Shown here piece by piece: positions 15,842-22,400 of a DNA stretch of 26,239 bases. Position numbers and translations under genes: made by a program. Each line of letters starts with the position of its first letter. Position 1 is the stretch's first letter. A model generated the notes under the pieces. It searched no databases. It saw nothing but the letters and a program-made list of their open reading frames with translations, and was not told where the DNA came from. Source of the stretch: Lentzea aerocolonigenes (lineage in GTDB: Bacteria; Actinomycetota; Actinomycetes; Mycobacteriales; Pseudonocardiaceae); assembly GCF_000955955.1 (NCBI RefSeq), contig NZ_JYJG01000038.1, positions 1 through 26,239 of the forward strand. The letters run 5' to 3'.

Positions 15842-15948
15842 TCAGCCCTCGGCCGCGAGCTGACCGCAGGCCGCCGCGATCTCCTGGCCCCGCGTATCCC
15901 GCTTGCTTCCCGGCGGATCCGCGCGCCAGCCCTGGTCGTTGATGTCCC
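15842..15948 (-). pseudogene. Mosaic relic of the rlmN 3' end
   Basis: Three blocks match the intact rlmN at 16698-17804 in the same order and strand. Block 15842-15902 matches 16698-16758 with 57 of 61 bases. Block 15902-15915 matches 16833-16846 exactly. Block 15918-15948 matches 16918-16948 with 30 of 31 bases. The net internal losses are 75 and 69 bp, both multiples of three, so the frame is kept and reads [10 protein letters not shown], then PGSK, then the terminal block through AACGQL to the stop. All five base differences are synonymous. There is no start codon in frame, and vapC ends 8 bp upstream in another frame, so it is unlikely to be translated. Confidence 0.85.
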
Positions 15949-15956
15949 CTGCCGTC

Positions 15957-16385
15957 TTACAAGTCGTCGGCGCCCCAGGGGTTCAGCAGGGTGATGCCCG
16001 TGTCCACGAAGTCCTTCGTGTTGCGGGTGGCCAGGCAGGCCACGAAGCGACGGCAGATCGCAGCGATCTGCGCATCGGCCATGCTGATCGGCGAACCCTG
16101 ATCCTCACGAGCCGCTGCGATCTCGCCGTAGTACACGGCAGCCACACCGTCGAACGGCAGGATCTGCCCTTGGAATTCCTCGGTCAGGAGTTCCGAGATC
16201 TTCACCGCGAGCGTCGTCTTGCGTTGCCCCTCCGGCATTCGCTCAACGCCATACGCGAGCTCGGCAGCCGTAACCGCGGTGACGAAGACTTCATCGGCCG
16301 GGTATCGATCGACCCAGCGAACCACCTCGTCGTTCGGAACCCGCCTCATGAGTTCGGAAACAACGTTGGTGTCAAGAACGATCAC
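15957..16385 (-). CDS. vapC: VapC-family PIN-domain toxin (FitB-like ribonuclease)
   Basis: This 142-residue PIN-domain protein is the toxin of a type II module, a metal-dependent RNase that typically cuts tRNA or rRNA. The acidic site is complete: D5 in VLDTNVVSE, E42 in TAAELAYGVE, D104 in SMADAQIAA and D125 in NTKDF. The GTG start overlaps the antitoxin stop as GTGA, so translation is coupled. The PIN signature and length fit the FitB subgroup. The module lies between an rlmN relic and the intact rlmN, and parts of it read lower in GC than the flanks (about 55-65% in counted stretches), which fits acquisition. Confidence 0.93.
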   Translation of the reverse strand: MIVLDTNVVSELMRRVPNDEVVRWVDRYPADEVFVTAVTAAELAYGVERMPEGQRKTTLAVKISELLTEEFQGQILPFDGVAAVYYGEIAAAREDQGSPISMADAQIAAICRRFVACLATRNTKDFVDTGITLLNPWGADDL

Positions 16386-16627
16386 TCGGGGAACTCCGCT
16401 GCTCGCGGCGACTCGGCACGCTGAGGCAGTTCGAACGAGGCGTCATCGACGTCGGCGAAACGCTGCCGAATCCTCGTCCCCATGCCAGGCCCTGAGTCGG
16501 ACTTGGTCAGCACCGCAGCGAGGATCGCCCGTACTTCGGCTTCCATCGATCGGCCGTGCTCAGCCGCACGAATCCTGAGCTTTGCCTTCAGACTCTCATC
16601 GAAGTCGCGGATCGTCAGGACCGCCAT
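16382..16627 (-). CDS. vapB: VapB-family antitoxin (FitA-like ribbon-helix-helix)
   Basis: This 81-residue antitoxin starts MAVLTIRDFDESLKAKLRIRAAEHGRSMEAEVRAIL. The LTIRD beta strand and helices are the FitA-type ribbon-helix-helix DNA-binding dimer. The C-terminal tail (FELPQRAESPRAAEF) should wrap the toxin and block its active site. The ATG at 16627 has a perfect GGAGG upstream. Its stop overlaps the toxin start. A palindrome in the promoter (16647-16660) is a likely autoregulatory site for the VapBC complex. Confidence 0.92.
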   Translation of the reverse strand: MAVLTIRDFDESLKAKLRIRAAEHGRSMEAEVRAILAAVLTKSDSGPGMGTRIRQRFADVDDASFELPQRAESPRAAEFPE

Positions 16628-16646
16628 GATCCACCTCCGGCGCTGT

Positions 16647-16686
16647 CATTGCAGTCAATGCTAGCACCGATGGTTGTTATTGGCAG
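16647..16686 (-). promoter_or_regulatory. vapBC promoter with overlapping palindromic operator
   Basis: On the minus strand CTGCCA (16686-16681) and TAGCAT (16663-16658) are 17 bp apart and form a plausible promoter. The palindrome CATTG-CAGT-CAATG at 16647-16660 overlaps the -10 box, as expected for VapBC autorepression. The -35 match is weak. Confidence 0.5.
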
Positions 16687-16697
16687 GTAGACCCAGC

Positions 16698-16758
16698 TCA
16701 GCCCTCGGCAGCGAGCTGACCGCAGGCCGCCGCGATCTCCTGCCCACGCGTGTCCCGC
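16698..16758. repeat. Direct repeat copy shared with 15842-15902
   Basis: This 61-bp end of intact rlmN is repeated at 15842-15902 with four mismatches. The two copies lie in direct orientation on either side of vapBC, an arrangement resembling att-like or recombination repeats. Confidence 0.85.
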
Positions 16759-17804
16759 ACAGTGCACTCGACACCCTGCTCCCGCACCCGCCGCACGAAC
16801 TCCCGCTCCACCGGCTTCGGCGACGCGTCCCACTTGCTTCCCGGCGTCGGGTTCAGCGGGATCAGGTTCACGTGCACCAGCTGCCCCAGGTACTTGCGCA
16901 GCTTCTTGCCCAGCAGGTCCGCACGCCAGCCCTGGTCGTTGATGTCCCGGATCAACGCGTACTCGATGCTGACCCGCCGCCCGGTCTGGTCCGCGTACCC
17001 CCGCGCGGCTTCCAGCACCTCGGCGACGTCCCACCGCGTGTTCACCGGCACGAGCGTGTTGCGCAGCTCGTCGTCCGGCGTGTGCAGCGACACCGCGAGC
17101 CGGACCTGCAGCTTCTCCTCGGTCAGCTTCTTGATCGCCGGCACCAGACCCACCGTCGACACAGTGACCGTGCGCTGCGAGATGCCCAGACCGTCCGGCG
17201 CCGGAGCCGTGATGCGGTGGACAGCCTCGATCACGCGCTTGTAGTTCGCGAGCGGCTCGCCCATGCCCATGAAGACGATGTTGGAGAGCCTGCCCGGCCC
17301 GCCCGGCAGCTCGCCGTCGCGCATCGCCGCGGCGCCCAGACGGACCTGGTCCACGATCTCGGCGGTCGACAGGTTGCGCTGCAGGCCGCCCTGGCCGGTC
17401 GCGCAGAACGGGCACGCCATGCCGCAGCCCGCCTGCGACGAGATGCACAGCGTCGCGCGGTCCGGGTAGCGCATCAGCACCGACTCGATGAGCGTGCCGT
17501 CGTGCGCCCGCAGCAGCGTCTTGGCGGTCGTCCCCTCGTCGGTTGTGACCTTGCGCACGACCGTGAACAACGGCGGCATCAGGTCCGCAACCAGCTTGTC
17601 GCGCGTGGCGGCCGGGATGTCGGTCATCTCGGCCGGGTCGACCGTCAGGCGGCTGAAGTAGTGGTTCGACAGCTGCTTGGCGCGGAACGGCTTTTCACCA
17701 AGAGCCGCAACGGCTTCGGCACGTTCGGCAGGCGACAGGTCGACGAGGTGGCGCGGCGGCAGGCCGCGCTTGGGCGCGTCGAAGACAAGGGGAAGCGAAG
17801 TCAT
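16698..17804 (-). CDS. rlmN: 23S rRNA (adenine-2503-C2)-methyltransferase / tRNA m2A37 methyltransferase RlmN
   Basis: This 368-residue radical SAM enzyme methylates A2503 of 23S rRNA and, in relatives, A37 of some tRNAs. The [4Fe-4S] motif is CGMACPFC. The two mechanistic cysteines are visible: one in TLCISSQ, seven residues before the cluster, and the methyl-carrying Cys in AACGQL near the C-terminus. The ATG at 17804 gives [20 protein letters not shown], the usual actinobacterial start; an extension to 17840 is not supported. It is divergent from padR. Its 3' end is partly repeated downstream beyond the vapBC module. The gene is intact with no frame break. Confidence 0.97.
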   Translation of the reverse strand: MTSLPLVFDAPKRGLPPRHLVDLSPAERAEAVAALGEKPFRAKQLSNHYFSRLTVDPAEMTDIPAATRDKLVADLMPPLFTVVRKVTTDEGTTAKTLLRAHDGTLIESVLMRYPDRATLCISSQAGCGMACPFCATGQGGLQRNLSTAEIVDQVRLGAAAMRDGELPGGPGRLSNIVFMGMGEPLANYKRVIEAVHRITAPAPDGLGISQRTVTVSTVGLVPAIKKLTEEKLQVRLAVSLHTPDDELRNTLVPVNTRWDVAEVLEAARGYADQTGRRVSIEYALIRDINDQGWRADLLGKKLRKYLGQLVHVNLIPLNPTPGSKWDASPKPVEREFVRRVREQGVECTVRDTRGQEIAAACGQLAAEG

Positions 17805-17863
17805 AGCACATCTAGTGTCCCACGAACTTCGCGACCACAAGACCGTTGCATCGCGATAGATTC

Positions 17864-17873
17864 CGATATATCG
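17864..17873. promoter_or_regulatory. CGATATATCG palindrome upstream of padR (predicted operator)
   Basis: A perfect 10-bp AT-centred palindrome lies 8 bp before the padR start, in an otherwise GC-rich divergent gap with rlmN. A related GCGATAGAT word precedes it, and outer TCGC/GCGA arms lie at 17851 and 17877. PadR regulators commonly bind such symmetric AT-rich sites at their own promoters; binding is inferred. Confidence 0.5.
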
Positions 17874-17881
17874 TTAGCGAC

Positions 17882-18385
17882 ATGATGATGAGACCACACC
17901 ACAGAGAGCACCACCACAGGCATCGCCACGGTCCCTTCGGGGGCGGTGGCAGGGGCGGCCGCCAGAGGCGCGGCAACGTCCGGGCGGCGGTTCTGTCCTT
18001 GCTGGCAGAACGGCCGATGCACGGCTACGAGATCATCCAGGAGATCGCCAGGCGCACCGGCGGCGCGTGGAGCCCGAGCCCCGGCTCGGTCTACCCGACG
18101 CTGCAGATGCTCGCCGACGAAGGCCTCATCTCCTCCGAAGAAGAAGGAGGCAAGAAGCTGTTCACGGTCACCGAGCACGGCAGGACGGAGCACACGGCCC
18201 CGCCCTGGCGCGACATCGACATCCAGCTCGACCCGGTCGACGGCGAGCTGCGGACCGCGGTCCGGCTGCTCGGCAGCGCGATGGAGCAGATCTCCCACGC
18301 GGGCACGCCCGAGCAGAAGGCACGCACGGTCGAGCTCTACAACGAGTTGCGGCGCAGGCTCTACGCCATCCTCGCCGAGGAGTGA
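17882..18385 (+). CDS. PadR-family transcriptional regulator with His-rich N-terminus
   Basis: This 167-residue regulator has a PadR winged helix from about residue 31 (RGNVRAAVLSLLAERPMHGYEIIQEIARRTGG, then PGSVYPTLQMLADEGLI) and a C-terminal helix for dimerisation (TPEQKARTVELYNELRRRL). The first 30 residues are His/Arg/Gly-rich (HHREHHHRHRH, then GGGGRGGRQRRG), which could bind metal or nucleic acid; similar tails occur in other actinobacterial PadR proteins. The start is the first of three ATG codons at 17882, following the CGATATATCG palindrome; an earlier ATG at 17846 would place that palindrome inside the gene. It is convergent with the aldo/keto reductase gene, with one base between the stops. 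Confidence 0.92.
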   Translation: MMMRPHHREHHHRHRHGPFGGGGRGGRQRRGNVRAAVLSLLAERPMHGYEIIQEIARRTGGAWSPSPGSVYPTLQMLADEGLISSEEEGGKKLFTVTEHGRTEHTAPPWRDIDIQLDPVDGELRTAVRLLGSAMEQISHAGTPEQKARTVELYNELRRRLYAILAEE

Positions 18386-18386
18386 C

Positions 18387-19364
18387 CTACCACCGGTCGT
18401 GCACGTGCGGCCGGATCAGCTCGTCGTAAACGGCAGCGACTGCCTTCTCGTCCACGGGCGGCAAGGAAGCAGCCCCTGAGTTCGCCCGCGCCTGCTCCAC
18501 GTTGCGGGCACCGGGAATCACCACGGTGACACCGGGCTGGTCCACGATCCACCTGAGCGCGAACTGCGCCATCGTGGCCCCTTCCGGCACGAGCGGCCGG
18601 AGCCGTTCCACGGCCTCCAGCCCGACCTCGTACGGGACCCCGGAGAACGTCTCGCCGACGTCGAACGCCTCACCGTTGCGGTTGTAGTTGCGGTGGTCGT
18701 CCGCACCGAAAGTCGTTGCCGCGGTGTACTTCCCGGACAACAGCCCAGACGCCAGCGGCACCCGCGCGATGATCGCGACACCCGCCTCCTGAGCCGCGGG
18801 CAGCACCTCCTCGAGGGGCTTGAGCCGGAACGCGTTCAGGATGATCTGCACGCTGGCCACGTGCGGACGCCTGATCGCCTCCAGCGCCTCCTCGACCTTC
18901 TCCACCGACACGCCATAAGCAGCGATCCGTTGCTGCTCGACCATTTCGTCCAGGGTGTCGTACACCTCGTCCCGGCTGTAGACCGGCGTGGGCGGACAGT
19001 GCAGCTGCACGAGGTCCAGCGTGTCGACACCCAGATTGCGGCGGCTCCGGTCGTTCCACGCGAGGAAGTTCTCCCGGTTGTACCCCTCCGTGGTCTGCGC
19101 CGGCAGCCGCCGCCCCATCTTCGTAGCCACGAAGATGCCGTCGTCCTCGCGCTCCTTCAGGAAGCGGCCGACCAGCGACTCGCTGCGCCCGTCGCCGTAC
19201 ACGTCCGCGGTGTCGAAGAAGTCGACACCCGTGTCGGCGGCGGCGTGCAGCAGTGCGAGCGCCTCGGACTCGTCCACCTCGCCCCAGTCGGCGCCGAGCT
19301 GCCAGCAGCCCAGCCCCACGACGCCGACCTGGCGGTTCAACCTGCCTGCGATTCGCTTCTCCAC
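18387..19364 (-). CDS. Aldo/keto reductase
   Basis: This 325-residue cytosolic NADPH-dependent reductase is a TIM barrel of the AKR family. The catalytic tetrad is D51 and Y56 in FFDTADVYGDG, K82 in ATKMG, and H122 in VQLHCPP. The start is GTG at 19364 (VEKRIAGRLNRQVGVVGLG). The GC-rich surroundings give no strong ribosome binding site. The YDTLDEMVEQQRIAAYGVSVEKVEEAL region fits the branch often annotated as general stress or oxidoreductase. The natural substrate is unknown. Neighbours give little help, since padR ends against it and the next gene encodes an exported giant. Confidence 0.95.
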   Translation of the reverse strand: MEKRIAGRLNRQVGVVGLGCWQLGADWGEVDESEALALLHAAADTGVDFFDTADVYGDGRSESLVGRFLKEREDDGIFVATKMGRRLPAQTTEGYNRENFLAWNDRSRRNLGVDTLDLVQLHCPPTPVYSRDEVYDTLDEMVEQQRIAAYGVSVEKVEEALEAIRRPHVASVQIILNAFRLKPLEEVLPAAQEAGVAIIARVPLASGLLSGKYTAATTFGADDHRNYNRNGEAFDVGETFSGVPYEVGLEAVERLRPLVPEGATMAQFALRWIVDQPGVTVVIPGARNVEQARANSGAASLPPVDEKAVAAVYDELIRPHVHDRW

Positions 19365-19374
19365 GAATCAGAGC

Positions 19375-19483
19375 CTAGTCCGCGCAGATGCACAGGTACT
19401 TGGCAGGACGCCACGTCTCCGCGCGGCTCGGCGCGGACCTCGTCCAGGTCCGCGCCGAACCACATCCCCGACCGCAGCTTCAT
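19375..19483 (-). pseudogene. Possible small gene with a frameshift (low confidence)
   Basis: Eleven bases after the stop of the giant FN3 gene, an ATG at 19483 opens MKLRSGMWFGADLDEVRAEPR in one frame. A neighbouring frame then ends with ETWRPAKYLCICAD and a TAG at 19375-19377. Dropping one G in the run near 19420 would join the two into a 35-residue protein with a CxC pair near its end. Read without correction, the first frame continues to 19337 and runs into the aldo/keto reductase start (48 residues). It could be a broken small gene, a sequencing slip or chance. Confidence 0.25.
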
Positions 19484-19493
19484 GATCACATCG

Positions 19494-22400
19494 CTAGTAG
19501 CCGGCCCGTTCGGACGCCCAGCTGCACAACTTCTGGATGTCGTCGAACCTCTGGTAGCCACCTCGTTCCAGACCTGCGTTGATCTCGAAGGCGTTGTTCT
19601 TCGCCCAGTCGCCGGTCCGAATCTTCGACTGCACGGACTCGTAGATGTATGCCGCCACGAACAATCCGAATCCCTGTGGCGGAAGGAACCCGCCTTCTTG
19701 CATGGAGTGGATGGCCTCGTGCCGCAGCAGGTCCTGACCGACCGAGTTCACCGCACCTGCGCCGCTTCTCCCGCGCAGGTACATGTTCTCGTAGGCCTCA
19801 CAGCGGATCCACCTGTTCAGGTCCTCCCTGCTGCCGGGGTAGAAGAAGTAGTCACCGATGGTCGACGGCTGGTTTCCGCCGACCGACCAGCCGAAGCAGA
19901 TCTTCTGCCGGAAGCTGTCGTCGCACTCCAAGCTCATCGCGACGGGAACCGCGGCAGCGTTCGCACCGTTGCCGCCGTTGAACCCGTACGACGGAGGTGA
20001 GCCGTAAGGCAGCCACGGCAACGAGACCTGGCGGGCCACGTCGCTGGGCTCCGAGCTACCGGTCATGTTCCGCGCGATCACCCGGAACTCCCAGACGATG
20101 CCGTACGTCGACGGGTCGAACACGGATGAGGTCTGACGCGTGGACTCCCAGGGATACCAGACACCCTGGTGGCTGGCGTTGCGCACCTCCACCGAGTAGC
20201 TCACGCCGGGCACCGGGTTCGAGTCCCAGTACAGCGGTATCCGCGAGTTGTAGGCGTAGGCCGGCGCCCTGAGCCCCGTTGGTTTCGCCGGCAACGGCGG
20301 CATCGGCTTGACCGTCACCTCGTTCGACGGCGGGCTCTGGCCTGCCTGGTTCGCCGCTGTCACGCGGAACGAGTAGTTGAACCCGTTCAGCAGGTTCTGT
20401 GCCACGAAAGAAGTTCCGCTCGCCGGGAACTGGTAGTAGAACCAGTCGTTCTGCCCCTGCGGCTTGAAGTAGACCCAGTAGAACACCGGCCCGGACGGAC
20501 TCGGGTCCCAGGTGAGCGTCGCCTGGCCGTCGCCCGCGGTCACCCGGAGGTTCGGCGGCGCGGCGGGAAGGGGCAGGAACGGACGCGCACTGACCACATT
20601 GGACGGTGCTGACTGGCCGCCGAGATTCGCCGCCGTCACCTTGAACTCGTAGGTGAAGTTGTTCAGCAAACCCGTTGCCACGAACGAGGTTCCGCTCGCC
20701 GGGTACTGGAAGTAGTACCAGTCGCGGTGCCCCTGCGGCCGGAAGTACACCCAGTAGTACACCGGGCCGGACGGGCTCGCGTTCCACGACAGCGACACCT
20801 TGCCGTTGCCCGCCACCGCACGCAGGTTGGACGGAGCGGCGGGAGGCGGCGGCACCGGTGTGGCGCGCACGACGTTCGACGGGCCGCTTTCCCCCGCCAC
20901 GTTGCCGGAGATCACGCGGAACTCGTACTGGTGGCCGTTGGCCAGCGGCCTGACCGTCAGAGCCCAGTTCGACACCGGCAGCGGCAACCGCTGGAAACTA
21001 CCCTGACCAGCGGTGATGTCGCGGTACTCGACCCAGAAGTAGGTCGCCTGGTCGACGGCGTTCCACCCGAGGCCGACCTCGCCGTTGCCCGCGATGGCGG
21101 TCAACGACGCCGCGGCGGGCACCGGCGGCAACGGCCGCGCGCTCACCACCGGGGTCGTACGGCTGTCGCCCGCCCAGTTCGTCGCCGCGACCTTGAACTC
21201 GTAGGTGTGGCCGTTGGTCAACGGCTCCAGGGTCGCGGCCGGCGAACCGAACGGCACCTCCAGCTTGCGGAAGTTCTCGCCCAGGGAAGCATCGCGGTAG
21301 TAGACCCAGTAAAGGACGTCGGGCGTGCTGCTGGCCGTCCACGAGATCACGACGCGACCGTTGCCGGGCGACGCGGTGAGGCCCGACGGTGGCTGCGGCA
21401 GCCCGCCGAGCGACTTGATCGAGACCGTGTTCGACGCGGCACCGAGCCCGCCCGCGTTCTCCGCTCGGACGTAGAACTCGTAGACGTGCCCGTTCTGCAG
21501 CTGCTCCCACGACAGCAACGTCTTGTCCGTCGGGAACGCCGCCCGCGTGAACCCGGCCTCACCCGCCGTCACATCGCGCCGGTAGACCCAGTAGAAGAGG
21601 TTCGGGCCTGCGGAGTCCCAGGCGAGGTCGATGCTTCCGTCACCGGCGGCCGAGCCGCGCAGGTTCGCGGGCGCGCCGGGAACCGCGAACTGCGACTTCG
21701 CGCTGACGACATCGGAAGCCGGACCGTCACCCGCGAGGTTGGTCGCGGCGATCCTGAACTCGTAGACGTGCCCGTGGGTCAGCCCACCGGCCGTGAACGA
21801 GGCGTCGGAGGCGGGGAACGGCAGCTTGCTGAACTGCTGCCCGGCGGTCGCATCACGTTGGTAGATCCAGTAGTAGACGCTCGGCTGAGCGCTCCACGAC
21901 AGCTTGATCTCACCAGAGGCCTGCTGCGTCGCGGAAAGCCCCGTCACCTTGGCCGGCAACGGCGGCATCGGCTTCCCGGACACCGGAGCGCTCGCCGCGC
22001 CCTCGCCACCGGCGGTGATCGCGGAGACCTTGAACTCGTAGGTGTGCCCGTTGGCGAGCAACCCGGCGGTGAACGAGGTCCCGTCGGTGATCGGGTACTC
22101 GAGCTTCGTGAAGTTCGTGTCGCCCGCGGTGACATCCCGCTGGTAGATCCAGTACCAGGCACCGGGAGCGGACGCTGTCCAGTTCAGCGCAACGGTTCCG
22201 TCGCCGGGCGTCGCGGTGAGGTTCGTCGGTGCCGCGGGTGCGTCGTAACGGGCGGTCGCCTGGACTTCCGCCGACAACGGCCCGTCGCCGCCGGCGTTGA
22301 TCGCGCTGACCTTGAACGCGTAGACGTGGTCCTTGAGCAGCAGTCCCGCGGTGAACGTCGTCCCGTCCGTGACGGGGTAGTCGAGCTTGGTGAACGCGGT

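Noticed and set aside
15842..15946. rlmN relic as a translated mini-gene
   Set aside because: The frame is open and conserved, but no in-frame ATG, GTG or ribosome binding site precedes it, and vapC ends upstream in another frame.
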